Of a DNA stretch of 64,000 nt, positions 12,722-25,910 are shown one piece after another. The notes under the pieces were generated by a model. It saw nothing but the letters and a program-made list of their open reading frames with translations. It was not told the origin of the DNA and made no database searches. Made by a program: the position numbers and the translations under genes. Location of the stretch: assembly GCF_964340395.1 (NCBI RefSeq), contig NC_135556.1:797001-861000 (forward strand). Direction: 5' to 3'. The stretch's first letter is position 1; the number at the start of each line of letters is the position of its first letter. The stretch is from Glandiceps talaboti (lineage: Eukaryota; Hemichordata; Enteropneusta; Spengelidae).

Positions 12722-13560
12722 TGACTGTTAAAGTCAAAAACCGCCCAGACCAATTGCCAAGATATTTGGTGGGTGTATTACCTTGGGTGTCTAGTTGGGA
12801 AATTGGTCAAATCAAAATGATCTTACCACCGGTGAGTGATTTGGGTCAAAAAATGTTATTTTTGGTCAAAAAACTTAAACTCCAAAACTACTGGACAGAT
12901 CAGTCTGAAATTTGGTGGGAACATTCTTAAGGGTGTTTCAATTAAGAATTGTTCACGAAATGATGATCCCATCAGTGATATGCAAATTAGGGCTAAAAAT
13001 GTGTCTTTTTGGTCAAAAATCTTTAATTCCAAAACTTTTGGGCAGATTGGGCTGAAATTTAATGGGGATGCATCTGGAGGTGTATAGATGAAGAAATATT
13101 AAGCATATTATGATCTAATCAGTGATGTGCAAATTAGGTGTAAAAATATTTTGGTCAAAACTTGTAGGCAAGTGAGTAAACATTCAAAAAATGTATGCAA
13201 ATATCCCTAGAAACCATGACCACGCCCATAGCAACAGTCAAATAGTGGTGTATTTCACAAAGATAACGGATTAATAGACAATTGAATAAACATTCAAAAA
13301 ATGTATGTAAATTTGCCAAGCAACAAGACCATGCCCATGGGAACATTCTTAGGGTGTGTACATTAAGAATTGTTCATAACACGATCCATCAGTGATAAGG
13401 AAATAAGGGCTAAAAATGTTGGGTTTTTTTAGTCAAAAGTCTATAATTCCAAAAGTACTTGGTTGATTTTGCTGAAATTTCACAAAGATGTTTCTGGGGA
13501 TGTACCGATCAAGTGATTTAAATTACGTGATGATCCCATTAGCAATATACAAATTAAAGC
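12722..13560 (+). repeat. Family A, internal copy without head
   Basis: Starts at 'aaagtcaaaaaccgcc' and carries the 'gatatttggtgggtg' and 'gggctgaaatttaatggggatgc' modules plus two 'cctag.aac' units. The hairpin and the final CAGTTGTGCTA are missing. Confidence 0.6.
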
Positions 13561-13965
13561 TATTTCTTGGTGAAATGTCTATCAGGAATATTTAGTGTAC
13601 AGAATTTATTTTTATTGATCTCATTAAACTATTAAAATTGTTATGAGTTACTTAGTAACATAAATGATAATATAACAATTGTGTGTGAATGGCAGTGGAA
13701 TTAATCTCTCCTTGAGGTTGCTTGGAAACATTTTCTACCAAACATTAACACTGAGCTACAGGTTGGTTCAAGGTAAAATGCTTATCTGTCTGTCTGTCTT
13801 GCAGATGATGAGAGTGATTTTGGTATTGAGCTTTACCTCTTAAACTACTGGGAGATGAAATCTGGTTATGATTCTGAAAGTGTTATTGTTAGGTATATTA
13901 TGGAGCTCAGAATTCAAAATACAGGCTATACGAATTCACGTTCACAGTAAAATTCATTCGATTTT

Positions 13966-14047
13966 TAGCACAACTGAACTGAGGTTCAGTAGTGCTATAG
14001 GCATCGCCCGGCGTCTGTCTGTCTATCTGTCTGTCTGTCTGTCTGTC

Positions 14048-14085
<38 letters not shown>

Positions 14086-15017
14086 TAAACAACTTAAAGT
14101 CAAAAACTGCTGGACCGATTGCTTTGATATTCAGTGGTCATGTTACTTCTGGTGTCTAGTTGGGAAATTGTTAAAATGAAATTGATTGCATCAGAGATGT
14201 GGGTTTTGGGTCAAAAAGTGTGATTTTTGGTCAAAAAACTTAAACTCAGAAACTACTGGGCAGATTAGTGTGAAATTTGATGGGAACATTCTTAAGGGGG
14301 TGTAAAGTAAGATTTGATTCCATCAGTGATATGCAAATTAGGGCTAAAAATGTGTCTTTTTGGTTAAAAATCTATAATTCCAAAAGTACTGAGCAGATTG
14401 GGCTGAAATTTAATGGAAATGCATCTAGGGATGTATGGACAAAGAAGTATTAAGCATACAATGATTCCATGAGTGATATGCTAATTTGGTGTAAGAATGT
14501 TCATTTTGGTCAAAAAAAAATTTTATCTCAAAAAGTACTTGGTCAAGTCTGAAACTTGGTGAGATGTTATTCTGAAAGTGTTATTCTGCAGATTTTCTTC
14601 AAAACATTTTGATGAAATTGGCCCTAGCAACCATGACCACGCCTTAGCAACAACCACAATGGCAGTATATTTTGGTCAAATAACAACATCATCTGGTAGG
14701 CAAGTGAGTAAACATTCAAAAAATGTATGCAAATACCCTAGCAACCATGACCATGCCCATAGCAACAGCCAAACGGTGTTGTATTTCACAAAGATAACAA
14801 CAGGGTTTAATAGACAATTGAATAAACATTCAAAAAATGTATGTAAATTTGCCTAGCAACAAGACCACGCCCATAGCAACAGCCAAATAATCACATATAT
14901 TGTGAAGATAGCAACATGGTTGGATAGGCAACTGGATAGTCATTCAGCAAATGAACACCTATTGTTAGCATGGACTAGCATATGGATAAACATTTTTTAA
15001 AACTGTACAGATGTGCT
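13966..15017 (+). repeat. Family A, complete copy
   Basis: Has the hairpin head TAGCACAACTGAACTGAGG, a long CTGT tract, a TG tract of about 30 bp, the binding-site-like modules, three or four 100-bp units, and the end sequence 'cagatgtgcta'. The many short ORFs across it are by-products of the repeats. Confidence 0.8.
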
Positions 15018-16976
15018 ACAATGCCATTGGCGGTATTTTTAATAATTAGACACTATGTTAACTGTGGAAGCTTAAAATTTTATTTACTTTCATATAATTA
15101 ATTTTCCAATTAAGTGGTACATCATGTATGATAGCTACAATTTAGAATTTTGTATTCCAACAATGTGTGTAGGCCCAAAAATCTATGATTTTGCCCTTAC
15201 TATTCAGTTTAAATCTTGTCACTATTTCCGAGTTACCGCTACTGCTCAGAAAAAATGGTGTTGGTATTAAATCCAACCTATGATAACACTCACAAATGCC
15301 CAGAGATGATCGAAACAATTGCTGGACAAATCAGGAATGACTTGGCTAACGATGACTACTACAAATTTTTTTAAACATTACGTAAATGTCCTGAGTCCAA
15401 TAAATGTTGGAAAATAATGAATGTTTTGGTATTAAGCCTTTGAGCTTACTTAGTGTTCACACTTTCGAAATGAATATCTGAATATGATTTTTAGCACAAC
15501 TGACCTGATAAGGTTCAGTAGTGCTATAGGCATGGCAAAGTGTCTGTCTGCATGTGTGTGTGTGTGTGTGTGCAAACAACTTAACAGTCTAAAGACTGGG
15601 TAGCAAATTACGTAATAATGTCTTGCTGCAGAGCCTCGTTCTGGCGTATGCTTTCACGATGGCGGCCTTGTCAACATTGTGTGAGGACTACATGGAAGAT
15701 TCCGTGGCTTACAACCCCCTAAATAATTTTTTAACTAAATTTCCAAGGTAAATTTTTCTAAATGTATTAATCAACCCTTACAATGTGTATTTATATTGAA
15801 TAAATGTTATAGCAGGAAATTTGCAAGTTGTCAAATTACGGTCGATGCTAATGATTGTAGCTGTGTTGTGTCTGTGTCAAACTTTGCCCTGCCGACAAGG
15901 TGCGTTGCAATGCTTGAAACAACACAAAATTTTCAAGACTAAAATTTTAGTTTATATTCATTACCTGTGCCAAATTTGGTATCTCTAGCTTATGTGGTCT
16001 ATATTTCGTACAGATTTCAATCTGACCTTGCAAATTCTCAAGTTAATGATTATGGGTACATACGTATGTCTGTGTTAAATTTGCTGTGGCTGGCAAAGTG
16101 GGTTTGTAACACTAGAAACAACACAAAATTTTGAAGACTAAAATTTCAGTTTATATCCATTATCTGTGCCAAATTTGGAGTCTTTACCTTATGTGGTCCT
16201 TAAATCGTATGGATTTCAATTTGACGTGTAGTTAGAAAATTACTTGGACTTGGGTGTAACCATAAACCCTATGATGTAACAATGTACCGTGTGCGTACGT
16301 ACGGTAGTACAGGTTGGTCTTCTATGGCCTTGAATGTATTTGTAAGCATCAGTAAGGGATCGTAAAATACTGTATTGAACTTGTCAAACTAATTTTTATT
16401 GATTTTAATTTTCTTTCTTCATATGACTACTCACTGATCTTTTTTGTTTTTCTGTGGTGTACATGGGTGTGTGTTTTCCTTCTGTTTAGTAATTTCTGTT
16501 TTGTGTTTTGAGTAACTCAACGTAAGTCAACAACAGGATCACAGCCTTCCACAGTATCCATTCCTGAAAAAAAGGAAGAGCAAAAACTTATACCAAAACT
16601 GCCAAACGAGTGTGTGTGTGGAGTGATGATGTTGTATTTTTTCTCGAACTAGGTAATACAGTGATACACGAACTTCGATTTCATTTTTGCCCCGATCCAG
16701 TGATTGTCATGAATGTAATGTAAACGAGTCACATTGTATTTTCCCACCCAAATAAGAAACTTCACAAACACATGCATTCAGGGCTTGTTTGGGTGTTTTA
16801 AAATATATTTCTTGGTCGTTTGTAAATTTACAAAAAATAAGATGTTGATTACATGAGATTCTGTGCTAAAATCTAGCTCTTTTTTTCTCCGGAAAATATG
16901 TCAGTGGCACAGTGTAATATACGCGAGGTTGACGGCCATATTGATTATTGCAAGTGTGAACTATAGTGATTTGTAT

Positions 16977-17143
16977 CAGTGTTTTATTTAAGGGCGGTAA
17001 GTAGGTAAAATCTACCGGGGTTCCCACATCATTTTACCGGGGTTCCCCACCTAAACTATGATACATTGCATGGGAAGCACTACCAGTTTTACCTCTTTCC
17101 CCCTTTCTGTTACCGGGGTTCCCAAACCTTAGCAAAAACACTG
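16977..17143 (-). mobile_element. 167-bp MITE, copy 3 (in duplicated unit)
   Basis: Copy of 12146-12312 produced by the tandem duplication. It has the same tgtat flanks. Confidence 0.85.
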
Positions 17144-18796
17144 TGTATTGGCCGGTTTTCATGGAATTATGCCTTGAAACGACCAAAATCAAACAAAAGC
17201 AATAAATATATGACGTAAATGTTCAAAAAATTCAAATTTTGAAACATAGGGGCCATGATTCTGTAATTCGTACAGATGTCAATTTACCGAAAATTGAGTT
17301 AGCACACACGGAGCAGATCATGTAAAGTCACTAAAACGCTCTATTCATGTTCAAATTTTACATAACAACATACCCACCTTCATAAAAATGACAGTCAATA
17401 ACCTAAAATGCTGTAACGACTGATAAAATCCTCTATTTCTGGAGCGAAAAAAAACATGTCAGGCTCTCCAACAGTCACTGCAGTGCACTGCATGGCGTCT
17501 CGGATTTGAAGGGAAATCTCATTAACATATTAAAATTCGTACACCATTTAATTGACTGTTAAAGTCAAAAACCGCCCAGACCAATTGCCAAGATATTTGG
17601 TGGGTGTATTACCTTGGGTGTCTAGTTGGGAAATTGGTCAAATCAAAATGATCTTACCACCGGTGAGTGATTTGGGTCAAAAAATGTTATTTTTGGTCAA
17701 AAAACTTAAACTCCAAAACTACTGGACAGATCAGTCTGAAATTTGGTGGGAACATTCTTAAGGGTGTTTCAATTAAGAATTGTTCACGAAATGATGATCC
17801 CATCAGTGATATGCAAATTAGGGCTAAAAATGTGTCTTTTTGGTCAAAAATCTTTAATTCCAAAACTTTTGGGCAGATTGGGCTGAAATTTAATGGGGAT
17901 GCATCTGGAGGTGTATAGATGAAGAAATATTAAGCATATTATGATCTAATCAGTGATGTGCAAATTAGGTGTAAAAATATTTTGGTCAAAACTTGTAGGC
18001 AAGTGAGTAAACATTCAAAAAATGTATGCAAATATCCCTAGAAACCATGACCACGCCCATAGCAACAGTCAAATAGTGGTGTATTTCACAAAGATAACGG
18101 ATTAATAGACAATTGAATAAACATTCAAAAAATGTATGTAAATTTGCCAAGCAACAAGACCATGCCCATGGGAACATTCTTAGGGTGTGTACATTAAGAA
18201 TTGTTCATAACACGATCCATCAGTGATAAGGAAATAAGGGCTAAAAATGTTGGGTTTTTTTAGTCAAAAGTCTATAATTCCAAAAGTACTTGGTTGATTT
18301 TGCTGAAATTTCACAAAGATGTTTCTGGGGATGTACCGATCAAGTGATTTAAATTACGTGATGATCCCATTAGCAATATACAAATTAAAGCTATTTCTTG
18401 GTGAAATGTCTATCAGGAATATTTAGTGTACAGAATTTATTTTTATTGATCTCATTAAACTATTAAAATTGTTATGAGTTACTTAGTAACATAAATGATA
18501 ATATAACAATTGTGTGTGAATGGCAGTGGAATTAATCTCTCCTTGAGGTTGCTTGGAAACATTTTCTACCAAACATTAACACTGAGCTACAGGTTGGTTC
18601 AAGGTAAAATGCTTATCTGTCTGTCTGTCTTGCAGATGATGAGAGTGATTTTGGTATTGAGCTTTACCTCTTAAACTACTGGGAGATGAAATCTGGTTAT
18701 GATTCTGAAAGTGTTATTGTTAGGTATATTATGGAGCTCAGAATTCAAAATACAGGCTATACGAATTCACGTTCACAGTAAAATTCATTCGATTTT

Positions 18797-18878
18797 TAGC
18801 ACAACTGAACTGAGGTTCAGTAGTGCTATAGGCATCGCCCGGCGTCTGTCTGTCTATCTGTCTGTCTGTCTGTCTGTC

Positions 18879-18916
<38 letters not shown>

Positions 18917-19848
18917 TAAACAACTTAAAGTCAAAAACTGCTGGACCGATTGCTTTGATATTCAGTGGTCATGTTACTTCTGGTGTCTAGTTGGGAAATT
19001 GTTAAAATGAAATTGATTGCATCAGAGATGTGGGTTTTGGGTCAAAAAGTGTGATTTTTGGTCAAAAAACTTAAACTCAGAAACTACTGGGCAGATTAGT
19101 GTGAAATTTGATGGGAACATTCTTAAGGGGGTGTAAAGTAAGATTTGATTCCATCAGTGATATGCAAATTAGGGCTAAAAATGTGTCTTTTTGGTTAAAA
19201 ATCTATAATTCCAAAAGTACTGAGCAGATTGGGCTGAAATTTAATGGAAATGCATCTAGGGATGTATGGACAAAGAAGTATTAAGCATACAATGATTCCA
19301 TGAGTGATATGCTAATTTGGTGTAAGAATGTTCATTTTGGTCAAAAAAAAATTTTATCTCAAAAAGTACTTGGTCAAGTCTGAAACTTGGTGAGATGTTA
19401 TTCTGAAAGTGTTATTCTGCAGATTTTCTTCAAAACATTTTGATGAAATTGGCCCTAGCAACCATGACCACGCCTTAGCAACAACCACAATGGCAGTATA
19501 TTTTGGTCAAATAACAACATCATCTGGTAGGCAAGTGAGTAAACATTCAAAAAATGTATGCAAATACCCTAGCAACCATGACCATGCCCATAGCAACAGC
19601 CAAACGGTGTTGTATTTCACAAAGATAACAACAGGGTTTAATAGACAATTGAATAAACATTCAAAAAATGTATGTAAATTTGCCTAGCAACAAGACCACG
19701 CCCATAGCAACAGCCAAATAATCACATATATTGTGAAGATAGCAACATGGTTGGATAGGCAACTGGATAGTCATTCAGCAAATGAACACCTATTGTTAGC
19801 ATGGACTAGCATATGGATAAACATTTTTTAAAACTGTACAGATGTGCT
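18797..19848 (+). repeat. Family A, complete copy (in duplicated unit)
   Basis: Identical duplicate of 13966-15017. Confidence 0.8.
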
Positions 19849-20085
19849 ACAATGCCATTGGCGGTATTTTTAATAATTAGACACTATGTTAACTGTGGAA
19901 GCTTAAAATTTTATTTACTTTCATATAATTAATTTTCCAATTAAGTGGTACATCATGTATGATAGCTACAATTTAGAATTTTGTATTCCAACAATGTGTG
20001 TAGGCCCAAAAATCTATGATTTTGCCCTTACTATTCAGTTTAAATCTTGTCACTATTTCTGAGTTACCGCTACTGCTCAGAAAAA

Positions 20086-20456
20086 ATGGTGTTGGTATTA
20101 AATCCAACCTATGATAACACTCACAAATGCCCAGAGATGATCGAAACAATTGCTGGACAAATCAGGAATGACTTGGCTAACGATATCAGAAATGAAGCTA
20201 ATATTAAATTTCTATTTTGATTGACGGTGAAACTGATAGAGCTGTGCAGGAGTGTGAAATAGTCTACATGTGGCGAATAGACAAACCAACTTGTAAAGTC
20301 GTGGTGAATTTAGTTGGACAGAAGGAAGTTCAACACGCACATGCCGATGATGGTGTTAGTGCGACAAAAACTATGTTACAAAGTTGATGAAAGTTGGAAA
20401 CATGAACTTATTGGATTTGGAACAGGAGTGTATACACTTTACCCAGGGATGAAGTA
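20086..20456 (+). pseudogene. Transposase-like (hAT/ZNF862-type) fossil
   Basis: Three short open stretches in different frames read like one degraded protein: 'CPEMIETIAGQIRNDLAN', then 'IDGETDRAVQECEIVYMWR' and 'VVVNLVGQKEVQHAHADDG', then 'ESWKHELIGFGTGVY'. The pattern 'hydrophobic-IDGETD...E.EIVY.R', then a short 'LVG' and a 'HAHA' segment, is what I would expect of the catalytic region of hAT-like transposase-derived proteins of the ZNF862/C17orf113 kind. Stops and frame changes show it is dead. The first ~95 bp also occur at 15255-15350, where the tandem-duplication breakpoint cuts it. Confidence 0.4.
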
Positions 20457-20787
20457 GGGCAATAATACCATATCACTTCACTGTATTAAAGTTGTTAAAC
20501 AGTTACGATGCTCACCATGAAGTCTGTAATTTCCTGATGCGTAATAGCAATGTTATGAGGGTTTGAGTTTTGTTTATTATTTGCTGTGGAAATAGGTTTA
20601 CATATCCCTGGTTTGTAGGGGATCATGAAAGCTGAGTGAAGTTAGGATGGCAAGCTTTCCTGTGCTGAGAATAGGCAGCGGGCATTTTAACAACATTTTT
20701 GACAACTACATAATAGAGCTAAATTTCTTGCATAAATCATGAAATTGCAAGACTACCCATATGGAACTTGAAGGCATTCAGTTTTTT

Positions 20788-23139
20788 TAGCTCCGCTGTC
20801 AGCGAAAGCTGAAAGCGTAGCTTTAGGTATAGGTTGTATAGAGTATAGAGAGTAGAGTGAATCATAGATGTCCGTCAAACTTTTATATTTTCGTTATTTT
20901 CTCCGAAAGTAACAGTCAGTATTCTTAGATATTTGGTGTGCATGTTCCCTGGGGGGAGGCTATTCAGATTTGTTCATGCCAAGTTGATTTGTGCCATTTT
21001 CAATTTTTTATGATTTTTTTTCATAAAATGTCATTTTCATCATCTCCGTGAAAACTTATTGTCAGATTGCTTTGATATCTGGTGTGTTGATGCGCAGGGG
21101 GTAGCTTACTCAGGTTTGTTAATTTCAAGTCAGCACATCTTCATTTTTATTTTTTATGATTTTTTTTTTGTAATTTGAAAAAAAAATGAATATGTTAATG
21201 AGTATAATGACCGACGCCATATTGGAAATCAGTCGACGAGACTTTAAGTAAACTGCCACTTTTCAAAAGACACTATTGACGTCAAACAAGCAATGTAATA
21301 TGTGCTATAGTCATAATTCTACGCATTGGGCGCCCAAATGCATGAAGTGACAAGCGTTTATTCGAAACAAGGTTGTAAACTTCAAATCCAAATTCTGCAC
21401 CCCTTCTACATAATCAGCCAGTCCGCAACGTCCTTATTTGCATACTCTATCCTGATTCGACCAGAAGCTGAAGCTGACCTCATTTGACCGGGCGATTTTC
21501 CACAGCAAGTAACAACACAGGACGTTCTTGGTACTCACTAAAATCTCACTTCAGACCCACTATAAAAATGTGATGTTTTCACATAACATGTAACTTGTGA
21601 TTAATTCTATATTGTCGTGCAATTTGGAGTGACAGTGAACCGGAATTAAGACAACTTGCGTAAGGAAGGCATGCGGTTGAAGTTATGCAAGAGCAGTCTA
21701 ACTGCGGACGACTGTGAATCAACCAAATTTTGTTTATTGGCCGACAGTTCACATGTAAAGTTAAACGACATGAACGTGTCTTGCCATTTCCAAAATACAA
21801 ATATTTGGCAAGTAAAAATAATTAAAATAATCACAACTTTAATTTGGCTTCAGACTTTGCATTATGTTTTGCGTATCTTTCCCCGTTTTACATGTAAATC
21901 CGAAAAGGTTCTCTCGTCATGTCATCAGTGATCATACCGCGAGGGGCTGCTTTGAGTACGAGCGAAGTGAGGCATGTTGAGGTATTTTGTTGAGAATTAT
22001 AAATATTGCGAAATGTCAAGTACAAGGTTTAAATACAATAGAATGATGAAAAAAATGTCCGAGTCTGCTGACAGGCGCCGCGCCGGTCACAAGAATCACT
22101 GTAAATTCCATCTTTCTTAGTTTCCGTACGGCGACAACCCCAGATACCCGGATGCTCGAGGGACTAACCCGGAAGCAAGTCGTTGTCAGCCATACGTTAC
22201 AGTGGTAACATCGTCCGAGAAATCGCTGCGTTCAGAGTGTCATTATTCACAGAATTGTTGTTTTCGAGTGAAAACGCGTCTTGAATTGAATAAATCTAAC
22301 AAATGAAGACATGTCAAGTTATATTTTGAAAGTTGTATCGCTAGTTTGAGACGATTTTCTCACGTACTATCGAGGCTTACTTGGACTTGGACCTTACTCC
22401 AGTTCATCGGGAAGTTTAGCCAGTCCGATAATTCTTTCTGGTTGAGTTTACAACACTTTTGATCACGCAGATTTTGTTGTTGTGATGAAAAGAAATTTAA
22501 AAAAAAGATCACTTCAACCATTTCGTTGTGTTTTCTTTATGAAAGGTAATAGAACATGAACGAGTGTTACCACTGTAACGTATGGCTGCCAGAATGACTC
22601 CCTTTCGGGTACTTGGCGGGGATTGTCGCCGTCCGGAAACTAAGATGGCGATTAATACATTTCTTCCCTATATATATCTACTACAACTTGTACAAGTTGA
22701 ATGTTGTTGACTTGGTAAATTTGTTAGAAAATTCAAATTCAAATTGCCTCAAAATTATTTTAGATCCCCAGTTTATTTCATTCATCATTAAAATTTTCCA
22801 GGGTTAAAGCTGTAAGACAATGGAATTATTTATAACCAACCTCAAAATCCTCTTTTTTTTCTTTTTCTTGTGTGCATTTCCCAGTCATTTTTTTTCTGAT
22901 ATTTTGTGCAATTTTTCATAACAGTAGATTTTTGTTATAAAATGGTGACTATGGTATAAAAGTACAATACATTACCAACTTCTGTGTAAAATGTGTTTTA
23001 CAGTGAGACATCATATGAACCACTAACCACTTTATTGCATCGCTAAAACAAAACTGCATAGTGAAGAGCTGAAGAACTGAACCACTTCTACGTGTCACCA
23101 AAATAAAAAATAAAAAAACATAAAAAAACAGCGGAGCTA
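20788..23139 (+). mobile_element. 2.35-kb element with TAGCTCCGCTG ends
   Basis: Begins TAGCTCCGCTGTCAGC and ends CAGCGGAGCTA, an 11-bp inverted match. The start folds into an imperfect hairpin (AGCTCCGCTGTCAGC / GCTGAAAGCGTAGCT). Two diverged modules of the 'gatatttggtgtgcatgttcc' kind follow, as in the other hairpin-headed families. The interior holds a separate inverted-repeat insertion (22115-22646). No transposase ORF was found. Confidence 0.55.
22115..22646. mobile_element. Inverted-repeat (foldback) element nested in 20788-23139
   Basis: The left arm 'tcttagtttccgtacggcga' and 'gccatacgttacagtggtaac' recur as reverse complement in the right arm ('gttaccactgtaacgtatgg', 'ccgtccggaaactaaga'). 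The terminal inverted repeats are therefore imperfect and about 100 bp long, flanking a 330-bp centre. I could not fix a target duplication. Confidence 0.6.
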
Positions 23140-23164
23140 TTCTGACCGATAGGTCGCTTGTTGT

Positions 23165-23425
23165 TTCTACAATTCTAACGACAGGAATGGGTAGGCAATT
23201 GAATAAACATTATTTTAAAATATGTAAATACCCTTGGCAACAAGACCACACCCATAGCAACAGGTAAACAATGACGCCAAACTAACATCGGTGACAAAAA
23301 GGTAAATGAATGAGCTTTGTAAAATTGTATACAAATATGCCTAGCAACAAGACCACCTAATCATTACAGAAAATTGAAATGTACTGTAAACAGTTGTGCT
23401 ACAACACCCTTGGCACTTTTATGTT
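23165..23425 (+). repeat. Family A, 3' fragment
   Basis: Two 'ggcaacaagaccacacccatagcaacag' units and a degraded end 'cagttgtgctacaacaccc', abutting the end of the 20788-23139 element. Confidence 0.6.
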
Positions 23426-24825
23426 TTGAAAGGCTTTACCTCAAAATTTGTAAATCTACTCAATGATGTAGACTTACTTAGCCTGTTTTCGGCAATTACA
23501 GTATATTTGTATCTGTTCAATCTCACAACTTCCTTATGACTAGAATTGCAAACCACTCGTAATACAGTTTGAAAATCTCCATACATAATTGCCAAATCAG
23601 CTTGTTCCTCACCCTTGGGTGTCACAGAATGATCATTCACATGAAGTGTGTGCCACGTGTAGCTGAGATGGACAAGGCTCTATACTTGTAAAGGAGGCCA
23701 TTCTTCCAATTTCTGCCATCTGTGTTCCATTCAGAGTACTATTCCTCTATGAACACAAGGCCATCTTTCATCCTTTCACCACATTGACCAAGAACCACTG
23801 AGAGGTAATACATGTATTTACAGTATTTTTGATGATGTATGTACATCAGACTTTGAGCTGTATTATTTGTTTGTTAATGTGCACTCATTTCTGTGTGTGC
23901 TCATCTGTGTAGCACTTCATATGAATGATCATATACGACACCCCAGGGTAATGAACAAGCTGATTGGGCAATTATATGTTGAGATTTTCGAAATGTTATA
24001 TCAATTGTTTGCAATTGTAGTCACAAGTGAGGTACATGTATGGCAGATTGAATGGAATATACTGTAAACAGGCCAATGAAGGCTTACTTAAATACTTATA
24101 ACAATAAACAGGATTTGTGTGCTGTACATTTATCTGTGCAGTGTGTACATTGTAAAAAAACAAATCATTCATTTTGAAATTCTTGTTTAGGTTCTTTATT
24201 TCGTGATTACATATGTGTATAGTAGAAGAAAAGGACCAGATTTTCAGGACTGCAATGTAGATTTCATGTACCGTACGTACAAATGTGTATGTTGGAGTAA
24301 AACTGCTGTTAAAGGCATTAAAAGTTCTTGTTATTGCATAGAAGAATAAAAGAGCAGATTGACAAGTTGGTTGAATTTCTCCTGTAAACTCAATAATTAG
24401 GTGTACATGTACTAACTAATGTCTTGAATTAACATTGCTTCAGTGTGTCTTTATTTTATACATGTATGTTATACATGTACATATATGAATCTGAATGAGA
24501 TTTGCTAACCCATGTGACTTTCCTTTTCTATAAACTTATGGCTGGTGTGGTTAGAAGACGACAGCTTTGCAAGTATGTAGTAGAAATATAATACTTTATT
24601 CTATCATAATGATATATACTACTTTAGACATCTGCACATGTATTTATTATTGTCTTGTTGCATGTCCTGATAACCTACAGTAAAAGTGACCCATTGCCAA
24701 CTTCCCAACCTCACTACTCAAATTACAGTTCACTCTTCACATTATCTGCAGTTATTCACTTTTGAGTTTACCAATGTACTCGACAAATAAAAATTACAAA
24801 ATGTAATTGTTGAAAAATAATTAGC
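23426..24825. other. Arfaptin intron, no other feature seen
   Basis: AT-rich intronic sequence. No domain-bearing ORF and no repeat copy recognised. Confidence 0.4.
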
Positions 24826-25390
24826 CCCAACAGACACTGCCTGGAGGGGCAATTACAGTGGGTTCTGTCCATGTGATTTTCCATTTGCCCCAACAGACAC
24901 TGCCTGGTGGGGCAAATACAGTGGGTTCTGTCCATGTGTCTTTCCATTTGCCCCAACAGACACTGCCTGGAGGGGCAATTACAGTGGGTTCTGTCCATGT
25001 GATTTTCCATTTGCCCTAACAGACACTGCCTGGAGGGGCAATTACAGTGGGTTCTGTCCATGTGTTTTTCCATTTGCCCCAACAGACACTGCCTGGAGGG
25101 GCAATTACAGTGGGTTCTGTCCATGTGTCTTTCCATTTGCCCCAACAGACACTGCCTGGAGGGGCAATTACAGTGGGTTCTGTCCATGTGTTTTTCCATT
25201 TGCCCAAACAGACACTGCCTGGAGGGGCAATTACAGTGGGTTCTGTCCATGTGTCTTTCCATTTGCCCCAACAGACACTGCCTGGAGGGGCAATTACAGT
25301 GGGTTCTGTCCATGTGTTTTTCCATTTGCCCCAACAGACACTGCCTGGAGGGGCAATTACAGTGGGTTCTGTCCATGTGTCTATCCATCC
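24826..25390. repeat. 63-bp minisatellite, about 9 units
   Basis: Units contain 'ccaacagacactgcctggag', 'gcaattacagtgggttctgt' and 'ccatgtgtctttccatttg'. Because 63 is a multiple of 3, several frames stay open (up to 210 codons) without being genes. Units alternate between gtgtct and gtgttt/gtgatt before 'ttccatttg', suggesting a 126-bp higher-order unit. Confidence 0.92.
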
Positions 25391-25910
25391 ATGGGTTCAC
25401 TCACCCTCATATCTTAGGCATGCCCTAACTGATTTTAACCCAACTTGGGACAAAGGTAACATACTACATGTGAGACATATACACGTAACATTGTTTTCTG
25501 ATCAAACTGAATGGCAGCCATATTTGTTGTTAAATTTCACACTGTACATCATAAGTGAGTAGATGTAACACATAGATACCATTCAAATGCCTACACTCGG
25601 TGTCAAAAGGAGCTTTCTTTCGAGGCTTTCACCTTTGACCTCAAAAGTCTTCTTCAAAGTCATACAGCTAAATTTGGTTTATCTTTGTATTACATGTAGC
25701 GTATTCATCAAATTTTTTACGATTATATTTTAATCATGACACATGGTTTCTTCAGTTTGCAACTTTGTCATGTAAATATATAAAATATATAAAATATATA
25801 AAAAAGCACATTTTGCCTCTTATCTCTATGCAAGAGTTATACAGACACCATTCAAGTGTCTACCATCACATTAGCAAAGGTAAGCTTTCTAAGGGAGGTG
25901 ATCATATTCA
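25391..25910 (+). repeat. Dispersed repeat family E (probable)
   Basis: The 'gggttcactcaccctcatatc ... gggacaaaggtaac' region and the 'ggcagccatatttgttgttaaatt' and 'caaatgcctacac' parts have diverged counterparts near 8760-8930 and 27300-27400. It follows the 63-bp minisatellite directly, which may be the amplified start of this element. Confidence 0.4.

Larger units (their letters stand above)
10520..15350. repeat. 4,831-bp tandem duplication, unit 1
   Basis: The 4,831 bases from 10520 recur immediately at 15351-20181. I found one substitution by eye (cactatttccgag at about 15230 versus cactatttctgag at about 20061). The trinucleotide gat lies at all three breakpoints (10520-10522, 15351-15353, 20182-20184). 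The unit contains a family A head, an exon-like ORF, family F with its MITE, and a complete family A copy. The 3' breakpoint cuts a transposase-like fossil that continues only after unit 2. Confidence 0.93.
15351..20181. repeat. 4,831-bp tandem duplication, unit 2
   Basis: Second unit, essentially identical to 10520-15350. It includes the exon-like ORF at 15659-15751, family F at 16440-17552, the MITE at 16977-17143 and family A at 17553-18391 and 18797-19848. The near identity over non-coding sequence means either a very recent event or an assembly artefact. Confidence 0.93.

Noticed and set aside
12721-14856. Several 60-103 codon ORFs repeated exactly at 17552-19687
   Set aside because: Identity is due to the 4,831-bp tandem duplication; the ORFs lie in family A repeats rich in CTGT and TG tracts.
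24768-25562. ORFs of 210, 171 and 122 codons on both strands
   Set aside because: All lie in the 63-bp minisatellite, whose unit is a multiple of three; the reading frames are a consequence of the repeat.
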